Positions 17,424 through 40,226 of a DNA stretch of 64,000 bases are shown piece after piece. The stretch lies in assembly GCF_016598535.1 (NCBI RefSeq), contig NZ_CP066779.1:6276136-6340135 (forward strand), in the 5' to 3' direction. The notes beneath the pieces are model-generated. The model was not told the DNA's origin and made no database searches. It was given only the letters and a program-made list of their open reading frames with translations. The stretch comes from Rhodococcus sp. P-2 (GTDB lineage: Bacteria > Actinomycetota > Actinomycetes > Mycobacteriales > Mycobacteriaceae). Made by a program: the position numbers and the translations under genes. Numbering within the stretch: position 1 is the first letter of the stretch; each line of letters starts with the position of its first letter.

Positions 17424-18629
17424 TCAACGTCCGGCGGTTTGCCAGGTGTGGGTTTGTTGGGCGGCGATGTCGACCAGACGATCGAGTCCGAAGTTGAGGT
17501 CGAGTAGGTGGGTGTCGAACAGCGGTAGTTCGTTGATCGGTTGAGGAACGGTCATCTCGATTCGGTATCGGTGGAATCCGTTGGTGTCGACGCATTCTCC
17601 GCCTCCTCGCCCTTTGCTGGTGGTCCAGGACGAAGTGGAGGTGGGAAGTGGCTCGGGCAACGTCGTGTAGTCCATGAGGACCGAGATGATGCCGAAGGAG
17701 TAGGGCGCACTCGGAATGGTCACTCCCACGGGTTGCGGGTCACCACTCAAGAACGCTGGGTCTGTGCATGCGACTTGGAATCCGGGTCCGTTGGGTAGAC
17801 CCATCCGGGTCGACAGGAGGTCGTACGAGCTGTTGCCGAACAATGACGGGAGTCCGATGAGTTCGGTGGAATAGGCGGTGATGCAACTGGTCTCACCCTG
17901 CTGAGTGCACAGTGGGATGTTCGCGAAGTCGCCGCCGGTGGTCTTCCCGGCTGCAGTGGTCACGTTTCCGCCCATGAGAAAGGCGCCGACCAGTTGTGTA
18001 CGTAGTTGCGGGTTCGGATCGATCTGCTCTCGAATGAGTTTGCGTGCCATCATCGTTCCTTGGGAATGGCTGACGAAGATCACCCCGCGACCGTTGTTGT
18101 CGTTCTCCAGGTAGTCGTTCCAGGCGGCGAGCACGTCGCCGTACGCGAGTTCTAGTGGGCCGTCCAGACCGGCGAGCGCGGCGGGCAACCCGAGCAAGGG
18201 AACCTGTCGGTAGACGGGTGCGAACACCCTACAGACGTCGGAGAATCGGGCTGCTTGGAATCGCGCGATCGACTGCACTTCCGGTGATGCGGCAGGGTCG
18301 GCATTGAGCGCAACCTGGTTGCTGACTGTCGGATAGAGGTAGAAGCAGTCGACGGGCTTGTCGGTGGCACTGTCTGCCTTCGGTGGTTGGACTTCACCGG
18401 TCAGGAGATCGGTGGTGTCGGAGGGGAGATCGCACGGGTCGGAAGTGAGGTCGGGCGTGCAGAGCCACTGTGTGCCGGAGTTCGGTTCTGCGGTTGCCGG
18501 TGGCGTCGCGCTGACAGCAAAGGCCGGCGCCACGAGGATTGTTGCCAGAGCGATAAAGAGTGATCGACGTGCACGAACGTGGGATTTTCTGGTGCGCAAA
18601 CAGTTCGACGTTGCTTGTCCGGTCTTCAT
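17424..18629 (-). CDS. Secreted DUF3089 alpha/beta-hydrolase-like protein
   Basis: The 401-residue protein has a cationic N-terminus (RKSHVRARRSLFIA), then a hydrophobic segment and an alanine-rich cleavage region ending near ATPPATAEPN, which fits a Sec signal peptide. The mature part contains DKPVDCFYLYPTVSN, typical of DUF3089. It also has VIFVSHSQGTMMARKLI (about 178-194), a lipase-like nucleophile elbow with Ser in SHSQG. Actinobacterial members of this family act as secreted lipases or esterases. Several cysteines suggest disulfides. A MarR-type regulator is divergent, 136 bp away, and is the likely local controller. Confidence 0.82.
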   Translation of the reverse strand: MKTGQATSNCLRTRKSHVRARRSLFIALATILVAPAFAVSATPPATAEPNSGTQWLCTPDLTSDPCDLPSDTTDLLTGEVQPPKADSATDKPVDCFYLYPTVSNQVALNADPAASPEVQSIARFQAARFSDVCRVFAPVYRQVPLLGLPAALAGLDGPLELAYGDVLAAWNDYLENDNNGRGVIFVSHSQGTMMARKLIREQIDPNPQLRTQLVGAFLMGGNVTTAAGKTTGGDFANIPLCTQQGETSCITAYSTELIGLPSLFGNSSYDLLSTRMGLPNGPGFQVACTDPAFLSGDPQPVGVTIPSAPYSFGIISVLMDYTTLPEPLPTSTSSWTTSKGRGGGECVDTNGFHRYRIEMTVPQPINELPLFDTHLLDLNFGLDRLVDIAAQQTHTWQTAGR

Positions 18630-18661
18630 GCATCCTCCGTCATGTTTGCTTCACACAGGTC

Positions 18662-18679
18662 GTCTACTGTGAGGTAGAC
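18662..18679. promoter_or_regulatory. Perfect 6-6-6 inverted repeat, candidate MarR operator
   Basis: GTCTAC-N6-GTAGAC lies between the divergent DUF3089 and MarR genes, 33 bp before the DUF3089 start. MarR-family repressors usually bind 16-20 bp dyads of this kind that overlap promoters in divergent gene pairs. A second, looser pairing (TTTGCTTC near 18647 and GAAGCAAA near 18717) brackets it. Assignment is by position and symmetry only. Confidence 0.45.
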
Positions 18680-18765
18680 CATACAAATGATTCGCACTGC
18701 TGACTATAGGTACTGCGAAGCAAATCGTGCGAGCTCGCGGGATCTCGCCGGGAGGAGCTGTGTCG

Positions 18766-19233
18766 ATGGAACCGTTGGTGCCGGATTCGGTGGCCGTTCA
18801 TCCGGGGTGTTTGCTGGTCAAGCTCGGTCAGGTGGCGTTTCGATTGACCGAGAATCGGTTGGCTCCATTGGGTATGCGGACCCGGCACTACACACTGCTC
18901 AAGGTCCTTGTCGCCGAGGGACCGCTGTCGCAGTCGGAGCTCGGTCGACGGAGCCGGATAGATCCGACGACTGTGGTGGCGGTCATCGACGATTTGGAAG
19001 CGAAGGAGTTCGCAACCCGGACGCGTGACGCTACTGATCGTCGGCGCAGCTTGGTGGTTGCCACCGATGCTGGGCGACTGGCAGCGGCAGAGGCTGACGC
19101 TCTGCTCGACGGACTGGGCGCAGAGATGTTCGCGGACTTGACCGACGATCAAACCCGGGACCTGGCGGGCATTCTCGGCGCGATCAATGCTGGTGCGGCT
19201 CTGTCACAGGCTGCGGAGAACCTTCGCGTCTGA
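18766..19233 (+). CDS. MarR-family transcriptional regulator
   Basis: This 155-residue protein has the winged-helix core LGMRTRHYTLLKVLVAEGPLSQSELGRRSRIDPTTVVAVIDDLEAKEFATR and the wing DATDRRRSLVVATDAG. That matches MarR, including the DxRxR-type wing motif. These dimeric regulators typically repress a divergent gene and release on binding a small phenolic or lipophilic ligand. The ATG at 18766 is preceded by GGAGGA; a longer frame starting at 18727 is less likely. The divergent neighbour encodes a secreted DUF3089 hydrolase, its likely target. Downstream, 19234-19478 holds nothing recognisable. Confidence 0.85.
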   Translation: MEPLVPDSVAVHPGCLLVKLGQVAFRLTENRLAPLGMRTRHYTLLKVLVAEGPLSQSELGRRSRIDPTTVVAVIDDLEAKEFATRTRDATDRRRSLVVATDAGRLAAAEADALLDGLGAEMFADLTDDQTRDLAGILGAINAGAALSQAAENLRV

Positions 19234-19478
19234 GCGATGTGACAGTTCATGCTGGTGCGTCACCCCTCGCGGGTGATGCACGGTTGCGAAGCCGGTACCT
19301 TTCGCGGGGTTGCGGGTCAACTGCGTCCTTGCGCGAAAGTTGAAGCAGGAGAGCAGAGTTCGGGCGATGGTTGGGGTACGTGTCGCTGACTGACGAGCAG
19401 GTCGGCTTCGTTGCGTGCAGGATAGTCGACGCTAGGTAGGTGCAGTGTTGTCGCCCGACATTCAGGCAGCTGTCGCTG

Positions 19479-19763
19479 TCACCCCTCAGCGTCAGCGGCC
19501 CAGCGTCCGAGCGCGACGATTGCCCCGCGTAGGGCATGCCCACGGTCGGTGAGTGCGTACGCCCGTGTGTTGTGCCGCAGGGGCAGACGGGTCAGTACGC
19601 CGGCCGTTTCGAGCTCGCGTAGGCGGGTCGCGAGCATGTTGGTTGGCACTCCGAGATCGCGCTGCAGATCGCCATAGCGCTGCGGCCCGTCGAGCAGCCG
19701 CTCCACGATCAGCAGCGCCCACCGTGCTCCTACGACTTCGAGGGCCGCTGCGAGGTCGCTCAC
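19479..19763 (-). CDS. HxlR-family small winged-helix regulator
   Basis: This 94-residue protein reads ALEVVGARWALLIVERLLDGPQRYGDLQR, then GVPTNMLATRLRELETAGVLTR, then YALTDRGHALRGAI. This is the complete HxlR/DUF24 winged helix. It starts at a GTG overlapping the stop of the VOC gene by four bases (GTGA), so the pair is one translationally coupled unit. A much longer in-frame extension exists upstream but lies inside the VOC gene and is not protein-like. The HxlR core often senses reactive electrophiles or oxidants through cysteine; none is visible in this protein, so the signal is unknown. Confidence 0.83.
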   Translation of the reverse strand: MSDLAAALEVVGARWALLIVERLLDGPQRYGDLQRDLGVPTNMLATRLRELETAGVLTRLPLRHNTRAYALTDRGHALRGAIVALGRWAADAEG

Positions 19764-20164
19764 GCGGTCGTATCGGTGTCCGGCTTCATCCAGAACGGCG
19801 AGTAGTGGTAGCCGTCGGGGTCGTCGAACTGGCGCTGGTACATGAAGGGGTAGTCGTCTGTGTCGCCGATGCGCCCACCGGCGGCGCCGGCGCGGGCGAC
19901 GAGTTCGTCGACCGCCTCGCGGCTGCCGAGGTCGAACGAGACCGTCACCTTCGACGGGGTGCGGGGTCCGCCGACCAGCTCCTCGACGCCGCCGACGCTG
20001 GCGTACATTTCGCGGCTGCCGAGCATGACGTACTGCTCGGGCGCGATCGCGAAGCACGACACATTGTGATCGGACATCTCGGTGTTGAGGGTCCAGCCCA
20101 GGGCGGTGTAAAAGGTGGTCGCGCGCTCGACGCTCTCGACCGGGCATGTGATGAACAGGCTCAT
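19760..20164 (-). CDS. VOC-family protein (glyoxalase/extradiol-like)
   Basis: The 134-residue protein has two beta-alpha-beta-beta-beta halves of the VOC fold. They begin SLFITCPVESVERATTFYTALGW and SKVTVSFDLGSREAVDELVARA, and a DPDGYHYSPFWM end carries the second metal-face residues. VOC enzymes bind a metal and act on small electrophiles, or resist antibiotics; which applies is unclear. I prefer the ATG at 20164 (MSLFITCP), although the frame opens 12 codons earlier. It is coupled to the following HxlR gene, suggesting self-regulated detoxification. Confidence 0.75.
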   Translation of the reverse strand: MSLFITCPVESVERATTFYTALGWTLNTEMSDHNVSCFAIAPEQYVMLGSREMYASVGGVEELVGGPRTPSKVTVSFDLGSREAVDELVARAGAAGGRIGDTDDYPFMYQRQFDDPDGYHYSPFWMKPDTDTTA

Positions 20165-20521
20165 GTGATCCACACTTGCAAAATGCAAGTACGCTGTCAA
20201 GGGTCAGGTTGTGCGCTCTGGCTGAGTCGAACTGTGGGGCGCTGGCGAGTGCCACGATCACGCCGAGAGCTGTCACCAGCGGCCATGCGCGTATCCACCA
20301 TGTCCCTCGGTGATCGCGTCGCAGGGCGATGATCGTGGAGGTTGCCCAGATGCCAAGGGGGTAGTCGAGTTTCCCTGTAGACCGATGGATTGGTGAATAC
20401 CAGACCTCTGGTGGCGGCACGATCGCGGCGTTCGGTCTCGAGTAACGGTGGCGATACATCACACGCCGCCGATGATCTGAAAACAGCGGGTGGGTAGGCG
20501 CAGGATGTCTCCCCGCGATCG
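20165..20521. other. 357-bp interval without a firm gene
   Basis: Between the VOC gene and the ABM-domain gene I see no complete gene. On the minus strand a reading frame from an ATG at 20459 starts MYRHRYSRPNAA. It includes a hydrophobic stretch WPLVTALGVIVALASAPQF that could be one membrane helix, but the frame then runs unstopped into the VOC gene. It may be the remains of a small membrane protein or a chance frame. Confidence 0.4.
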
Positions 20522-21493
20522 TTAGGGGAGGCTCCAGAACTGAGTGGTCACGAGATAGAAGACGACTACCCAGAACAAGGTCACCGCGGCGACGATTGCC
20601 ACTCCTTGCGCGTTGGTTTTTGCGACAGGAATCCCCGAAGGTGGACGCAGCCAGCGGTGCAGGAGTCGATTCACGTAGTACGGCATCGTGAAGAAACTCA
20701 TGATGAAACTCGACAACAGGTTGCCGATCAACAATCCCAGCCAGAGTGGCAGCTTCAGCGGTGACAGCGCCAAAGTAAGCAAGACGACAGTCGGGTAGAG
20801 GCCGACCCAGACGGCGATCGAGGTTTTTGTCTCCGACGGTGGAGGGGCCTCGTTTCCGTTCTCGTCGAAGGCAAACCAACTGCCGAACGAATTGTCGACA
20901 GTGCGCAGTTCGAAGTCGTGGAACTTGCGGCCCTCGGCGAGGAGTTGTTGTCGCTCAGGAGAAGTCAGCCACGTGTCGAGATGGGCCGCATTGTCGAAGC
21001 GATACAGCAGCGTCCATTCGTCCTGCACGCCGTCGACGGGGCGGAACAGTTCGGTGCCGCGAAACCCTTCGAACGCGCTTTCCACCTCGCGAAGACGGTC
21101 TTGCCAGGCAAGGAACTCGTCGATGCTGTCGTCGCCGACTCGGTGCGTCACGACCACGGTCAGCAGCGGGTCCGGGGGCTTGATCCCGCCGCTCACCACT
21201 TGCTGTGTGGCCGGTCCGTCGAAGTACTGCCGGCCGTCCTCGAGGTAGTCCTGCCGTGTCGCGCTGTTGATCCACGCCTGAACATGAGCGATGGAGTCGA
21301 AGCGGTACACGATCACCCAATCAGGTTGGGTGGTCGTCGGAGCTGCGATTTCCGCCCCGAGGAAGCCGGCGTAGTCTGCGGCCGCACGGTTGAGGTCCTT
21401 CTGCCAGACCTCGAATTCCTTCTCCAGCCCAGGACGCACTCGCTGGCCGATGATGACCGTCGCGGCGCTGTCCGCCGACGTGTTCGCGGTCAT
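20522..21493 (-). CDS. Membrane protein with two tandem ABM domains
   Basis: The 323-residue protein holds two antibiotic-biosynthesis-monooxygenase-like ferredoxin folds in tandem. The first is about residues 12-95 (TVIIGQRVRPGLEKEFEVWQ and later DWVIVYRFDSIAHVQAWINS). The second is about 110-195 (TVVVTHRVGDDSIDEFLAWQ and EWTLLYRFDNAAHLDTWLTS). Three hydrophobic helices fill 225-320. Proteins of this layout are described as ABM-superfamily membrane proteins of unknown reaction. Its start overlaps the stop of the molybdenum hydroxylase gene by four bases (ATGA), so it ends a three-gene operon. That coupling suggests a job linked to the hydroxylase or its substrate. Confidence 0.83.
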   Translation of the reverse strand: MTANTSADSAATVIIGQRVRPGLEKEFEVWQKDLNRAAADYAGFLGAEIAAPTTTQPDWVIVYRFDSIAHVQAWINSATRQDYLEDGRQYFDGPATQQVVSGGIKPPDPLLTVVVTHRVGDDSIDEFLAWQDRLREVESAFEGFRGTELFRPVDGVQDEWTLLYRFDNAAHLDTWLTSPERQQLLAEGRKFHDFELRTVDNSFGSWFAFDENGNEAPPPSETKTSIAVWVGLYPTVVLLTLALSPLKLPLWLGLLIGNLLSSFIMSFFTMPYYVNRLLHRWLRPPSGIPVAKTNAQGVAIVAAVTLFWVVVFYLVTTQFWSLP

Positions 21494-24183
21494 CGGTTCA
21501 GCCCTGTGTAGATGCGCTCAGGTGTGAGCGGTAACGACCGGAATCGCGACCCGGTGGCGTCCTGCAGTGCGTTCGCGAGCGCAGGGGCAACCGGATTGAT
21601 ACAGCACTCTGCCATGCCTTTGGAGCGGAGTGGGCCGACGGAGTCGGATGACTCGACGAGGATCACTTCGGTGCGAGGGACATCCGCGTACGTCGGGATC
21701 CGGTAGTTACGCAGGTTCGGGTTCATCATCGCGCCGTGTTCGTCCACGTGAAAGTTCTCGGTGAGGGCAAAGCCGATGCCCTGGGCGACGCCCCCTTCGA
21801 TCTGCCCCCGCACCTGCGCCGGATTGATGATCACTCCGGCGTCGGTTGCCTGGACACTGTAGAGGATGCGGATCTCACCGGTGACGCGGTGGACGGCGAT
21901 CCGGAAGCCGTGAGTATTGGACACCACGCTGCGCGGAGATCCGTAAGCCTTCCGTGCCTCGGTGAAGCGGATCCCGCGCGGACGTGCAGCCTCGAGTATC
22001 TCCTGAAGAGTCACACGGTTACTGCCGCACACGATCTTGTCGTCGTCCATCGAGCACTGGTCAATCGACACACCGGTGTGGTGCGCGGCGAAGGCCAGTA
22101 ATCGATCACGGAGCGCATTCGACGCGCGAAGTACCGCGTTCCCCGCTACAAACAGGCCTGCGCTGGCGAAAGCGCCTGTGTCGAAACCGGTTCGGTCGGT
22201 GTCCGACTGAATGATTCGTACGCGTGACGGTGTTGTGCCCAGCTGATTCGCGGCGATCTGTACGTGGGCGGTAGACGTTCCCTCGCCGAATTCGACTGTG
22301 CCGACGGCAAGTTCGTATACACAGTCTTCGCCGAGGGTGAGCCAGGCCTCGGAAATGTGTTCGGTGGGTGGCGCGGTCTCATGTAGTGAACTGGCAGTAC
22401 CGGTCCCGATGAGCCACTCGTCTCCGAGCGAGGGAATCGGATTGCGCTTCAACGCGGCATCGATCAGATCGATGCATTGCCCCAGGCCGTCTTCGGTGAA
22501 GATCACGTCGTCGGGGCCGTCTTCGAGTGCGACGAGTGAATCGCCCGGTCGGACGATATTGCGTCGACGCAGTTCGAGCGGATCCATGTTCAGCGCGTTG
22601 GCCAATTCGGTCATCGCCGATTCCACGGCAAAGGCCGGTTGAGTCATCCCGTACCCACGCAGAGCGCCGCTCGGAACATTGTTGGTGTAGACGGAATACG
22701 CATCGAATTTCTTGTTCGCGCAGCGATAGAGCGAGACTGCCGCGCCGCCGGCAAAGAGTGTCTCTCCGCCGTGATTTCCGTATGCACCGGTGTTCGAGAC
22801 GTTTCGGTAGTGAAAGGCGGTGAGAGTCCCGTCCGACTTCGCTCCGAGCTTGATCGTCAGTTTCATCGGATGACGCGGCGACGCGGTGGTGAACTCTTCT
22901 TCTCGGGTGAACTCGAGACAGACGGGACGGCCGGTATCCAGGGTGGCGAGCGCCACCAGATCTTCGCTGATCACTTCCTGTTTGCCGCCGAACCCGCCGC
23001 CCACGCGTCTGCAGAACACGCGCAGCTGATCCGGGCGGAGGTCGAAGAGATGGGCGAGTTTGACCTTGGCGATGGAGGGGGACTGTGAACTTGTGCGAAC
23101 GTGAAGGCGTCCGTCTTCCATCCACGAGATCGAACCGTGCGTCTCGAGATGCGCATGCTGAACCCGCGGCGAGAAATAGGTGCCTTCGTGGATGACGTCG
23201 GCCTCGGCGAACCCGGCCTCGACGTCGCCCACATGACCGTGAAGTTCGAGCAGGATGTTGTGCTCGGGATCTCGAACAAAGGGATCGTCGGATCCGTGCA
23301 GGGCTGGAGCGCCGTCGGCCATCGCCTTTTCCGGATCGAACACCGAAGGCAGGATCTCGTAATCGACCTTCACCTTCCGACGGCCTTCTTCCGCAGCGAC
23401 GACGGAATCGGCGAGGACGGCCACTACACGCTGACCCACGAACCGCACGACGTTGTCGAGGATGTACGTGTCGTCCGGATCAACAAGGTGGTCGGTATGA
23501 ATTGCCGTTGTGAAGAGCTTGCGCGGCACGTCTTTCCAGGTGTAGACGCGGTGGACGCCAGGGACGGCGAGTGCCTCGCTGGTGTCGATGGAGGTGATGC
23601 GTGCATGGGCGTGAGGCGAGTGCAGGACCTTCAGGTGCAGCATGCCGTCGATCGCGGTGTCCATCGTGTACTCGGCGCGTCCGGTGACCACTTCGGTTGC
23701 CGCCGGCGCGCCTACGCTTGTTCCGACTGCTTGTCCGGGAAGGGCGACCTCGATTGCGCTGACACCGTTGACCGCGTCTTCGATGGATCGGTAACCGGTG
23801 CAGCGGCACAGGTTTCCCTTGAGTGCACGCGGCAAGTCTTCTTTCTGCGCGTCGGTGAGCGCGGCCGAGGTCATGATCATTCCGGCGGTGCAGAATCCAC
23901 ACTGGAAGCCAGGTGCGTCCCGGAACTGCTGCTGAATCGGGTGGAGATCTTCGGGCGTGCCGAGCCCCTCGATGGTGGTCACGTCGCGACCGTCGGCGCG
24001 AAACGCGGGTGTGATGCAACTGTGGATCGGTGCGCCGTCGAGCCATACGGTGCACGCCCCGCAGTCACCGCCGTCGCACCCCTTCTTCACTCCGTGGTGT
24101 CCGAGGTGCCGAAGAAATGTGCGCAAACACTGACCGGGGAACGGTTCCTCGTCGAACGTCCGTTCGTTCACCGTGTAGCTCAT
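21490..24183 (-). CDS. Xanthine dehydrogenase-family enzyme, fused [2Fe-2S] and molybdopterin subunits
   Basis: The 897-residue protein begins with a plant-type [2Fe-2S] domain (KKGCDGGDCGACTVWLDG, about 33-50) and a second [2Fe-2S] domain (QCGFCTAG and NLCRCTGY, about 94-132). The molybdopterin domain follows from about residue 160, with FCRRVGGGFGGKQ (about 388-400) and a C-terminal LRSKGMAECC (about 850-859) that carries the usual active-site Glu. Such enzymes hydroxylate purines, aldehydes or N-heterocycles using water. The FAD part is a separate gene just upstream (ATGA overlap), and the ABM membrane gene follows with another ATGA overlap. The substrate is unknown. No XdhC-type cofactor-insertion gene is in the window. 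Confidence 0.88.
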   Translation of the reverse strand: MSYTVNERTFDEEPFPGQCLRTFLRHLGHHGVKKGCDGGDCGACTVWLDGAPIHSCITPAFRADGRDVTTIEGLGTPEDLHPIQQQFRDAPGFQCGFCTAGMIMTSAALTDAQKEDLPRALKGNLCRCTGYRSIEDAVNGVSAIEVALPGQAVGTSVGAPAATEVVTGRAEYTMDTAIDGMLHLKVLHSPHAHARITSIDTSEALAVPGVHRVYTWKDVPRKLFTTAIHTDHLVDPDDTYILDNVVRFVGQRVVAVLADSVVAAEEGRRKVKVDYEILPSVFDPEKAMADGAPALHGSDDPFVRDPEHNILLELHGHVGDVEAGFAEADVIHEGTYFSPRVQHAHLETHGSISWMEDGRLHVRTSSQSPSIAKVKLAHLFDLRPDQLRVFCRRVGGGFGGKQEVISEDLVALATLDTGRPVCLEFTREEEFTTASPRHPMKLTIKLGAKSDGTLTAFHYRNVSNTGAYGNHGGETLFAGGAAVSLYRCANKKFDAYSVYTNNVPSGALRGYGMTQPAFAVESAMTELANALNMDPLELRRRNIVRPGDSLVALEDGPDDVIFTEDGLGQCIDLIDAALKRNPIPSLGDEWLIGTGTASSLHETAPPTEHISEAWLTLGEDCVYELAVGTVEFGEGTSTAHVQIAANQLGTTPSRVRIIQSDTDRTGFDTGAFASAGLFVAGNAVLRASNALRDRLLAFAAHHTGVSIDQCSMDDDKIVCGSNRVTLQEILEAARPRGIRFTEARKAYGSPRSVVSNTHGFRIAVHRVTGEIRILYSVQATDAGVIINPAQVRGQIEGGVAQGIGFALTENFHVDEHGAMMNPNLRNYRIPTYADVPRTEVILVESSDSVGPLRSKGMAECCINPVAPALANALQDATGSRFRSLPLTPERIYTGLNR

Positions 24184-25004
24184 GACCGGCTCCCCGTCAG
24201 TTCGATTCGGAGCTCGTCGGCGTAGTGACGGGCCAGATGGAGGCGGTGGTCGGGGGTTCCGTTGGGATCGCTGAACCAGTTGTCGGCCGGGATGGCGTCG
24301 ACGGCCCGTCGCAGCGACTCTTCGTCCGGCATCGTGTCGAACGTCAGCCGGATCGGATGGGTCGTTCCCGCGGTGATGGTCAAGTGAAAGTCGTGGAGGC
24401 CGGGAGTCTGCGTCGCGATCATGAAGATCGTTGACCGCCCGAGGTGAGTGAGACTGAATCGGCGGTGGGCGTGCTGTTTGGTGAGCGCGTGCACCGGGAA
24501 CTCGATGCTCCGAAGAACTTCGCCCGGCTCCAGGACGTTCTGGTGGTCACCGGTCACGAAGTCGCACGCGTCGACGGTCCTCGCTGTACCGTCGGCAGCC
24601 CACAGTGTGAACGTCGCCTCGAGGGCAACCGCCAGTGTGATCATCGGCCCGGCGGGAAGTGACATACAGATGTTGCCACCTACCGTGGCCGCATTCCACA
24701 CCTTGAACGAGGAGAGGAAGTATTCGCAACTGACGCGGATCAGTGGACTTGCGTGCCAATTATCCGGCGGCACAAACGCATACAGCTCGGCGACGGTGCA
24801 CGTAGCTCCGACACTGAAGTGACTCGTGCCGACTTCCAGTGGTGCCCAGCCGAGTGCTGTGAGGTCGACGAGTCGACGTGTGTCGGGTTGTTCCGCTGAG
24901 AACAGCCAGGTTCCGCCGGCCAGCCAGGCATCGCCGGGGCGCCACACGTCCCCTGGGCGATCCGGTGGTCGGCGTATCACTTCGGTAATGGTGGTGATGT
25001 CCAT
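24180..25004 (-). CDS. FAD-binding subunit of a molybdenum hydroxylase
   Basis: The 274-residue protein matches the FAD_binding_5/CO-dehydrogenase flavoprotein family. It shows AWLAGGTWLFS (FAD loop, about 26-36) and VWNAATVGGNICMSLPAGPM (about 101-120, the second FAD-binding loop with TVGGN). It passes electrons from the two [2Fe-2S] clusters to the final acceptor. The ATG at 25004 is preceded by GAGGGGAG; an upstream in-frame ATG at 25127 would add 41 unrelated residues. The stop overlaps the start of the fused [2Fe-2S]/molybdopterin gene (ATGA), so all three genes are coupled in the order FAD, FeS-Mo, ABM. Confidence 0.87.
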   Translation of the reverse strand: MDITTITEVIRRPPDRPGDVWRPGDAWLAGGTWLFSAEQPDTRRLVDLTALGWAPLEVGTSHFSVGATCTVAELYAFVPPDNWHASPLIRVSCEYFLSSFKVWNAATVGGNICMSLPAGPMITLAVALEATFTLWAADGTARTVDACDFVTGDHQNVLEPGEVLRSIEFPVHALTKQHAHRRFSLTHLGRSTIFMIATQTPGLHDFHLTITAGTTHPIRLTFDTMPDEESLRRAVDAIPADNWFSDPNGTPDHRLHLARHYADELRIELTGSRS

Positions 25005-25268
25005 GCGCCTGCTCCCCTCGGGGGATGTGTCGTCTAGGAGAGGGACATTACCGAGGTGGCGGGGCACATTCACACTTTTAGTGCATTTCGGGCAGTCGAT
25101 CGGAACGGACATACGCATCTGCGGCATCGACCAGTCGGCCGGTGCATGCGCCGACCGATTCTGGGTACGACTCCTTGAGAGGCGCGATCAGCCTCTTGCT
25201 CTCGCGCTGTTGGATTCGGACGCGGCTTCGCACTCGGCGGCCGCGGAGACCGTGCGGGGCGGGGCATT

Positions 25269-39311
<14,043 letters not shown>

Positions 39312-39345
39312 GTCTGGTGGGCCTGCTCCCGAGACGCCACCTGTG

Positions 39346-39957
39346 TCAGGGATGGGTGCTTTCCCAGGCGAAACCATCGGGATCCGCGAAGGGTTCGGAA
39401 GCACCGGTGATGGTGAGCCGGTGCGATCCGGTGCCTTCCGGAGACAGCCCGGCATCCTTTGCCAAGGCGCGGCGACCGTACAGTGCCAGTGTCACATTGC
39501 CCGGTGCACTGGTGAATTCGACGTACTTGCGACCGAAGCTCTTGGACACCTCTAGTCCGTGGTCTAGGTAGTACTGCTTGCTGGCCTTGACGTCTTCGGC
39601 GCCGAGCAGCAGCACGAGGCTGTCGATCGTTCGGGTGGCTGGTCCGTTGTTCTTCTTCGACGACGTGGCGATCTTCCAGATCGAACCGTCCGGAGCCTGA
39701 ACAACTCCGCCGTAGCCCCAGAGGGATTTCTTGACCGGCTTCAAATCGGTGGCGCCGGCCGCGAGCGCCGCGTCGACGAAGGCGTCGACGATGTTCGGTT
39801 GGGCGACGACGAGCGAAAGGGTGTACCCACGAAACCCTGTTGTCGGTTCGTTAGATTCCCGTAGCTGGATTCGATCTCCGACGCCGAGGGCGTTGTAGAA
39901 GGCTTCGGCTGCCGCGAGTTCGGGAACATGGAGGATCACGGACTGTGCGGTGGTCAT
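39346..39957 (-). CDS. VOC-family (glyoxalase-like) protein
   Basis: This 203-residue protein has two VOC half-modules: SVILHVPELAAAEAFYNALG with DGSIWKIATSS, and IDSLVLLLGAEDVKASKQYYLDHGLEV with FADPDGFAWES at the end. It looks like a bleomycin-resistance/glyoxalase-like protein. The ATG at 39957 (MTTAQSV) has AGGGAG upstream. An earlier ATG at 40026 would add a Ser/Thr-rich leader and is less likely. It converges with the NRPS gene (34 bp between stops) and is divergent from the multicopper oxidase gene. Whether it has anything to do with the peptide, for example as a resistance factor, is speculation. Confidence 0.75.
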   Translation of the reverse strand: MTTAQSVILHVPELAAAEAFYNALGVGDRIQLRESNEPTTGFRGYTLSLVVAQPNIVDAFVDAALAAGATDLKPVKKSLWGYGGVVQAPDGSIWKIATSSKKNNGPATRTIDSLVLLLGAEDVKASKQYYLDHGLEVSKSFGRKYVEFTSAPGNVTLALYGRRALAKDAGLSPEGTGSHRLTITGASEPFADPDGFAWESTHP

Positions 39958-40226
39958 CTGTGTGCTCCCTGCTGATGTGTGGATTGACGACGTGTGGTCG
40001 GAAGTGGACTTCTGTGGTGTGTTCATGTGTTTCAACGTAATTGCGGGTCCCTTGGCTGTGCTTCTCGATTTCTGATCGGTTTGCTGAGACTGCTTGCAAG
40101 GTGCAGCGCTCGAGCTGGCACTAAGTGGGCAATTTGTCGTGAATGTACTGTTCAGCCGATGTTTTCTCGATAGGCTGATGAGCGCTGATCGGACGTATCT
40201 CACGCCACCATGGAACGGGGAAACCA

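Noticed and set aside
19479..20879. 466-residue frame running through the HxlR gene, VOC gene and upstream interval
   Set aside because: Only the last 94 codons look like a real protein (HxlR). The rest lies in another frame of the VOC gene or in non-coding sequence; the GTG at 19763 is the natural start.
25005..25268. Iron-regulator (IdeR/DmdR) box before the NRPS
   Set aside because: I looked for the 19-bp TTAGGTTAGGCTAACCTAA pattern and found nothing close; the only structure is a small AGAGGC/GCCTCT hairpin.
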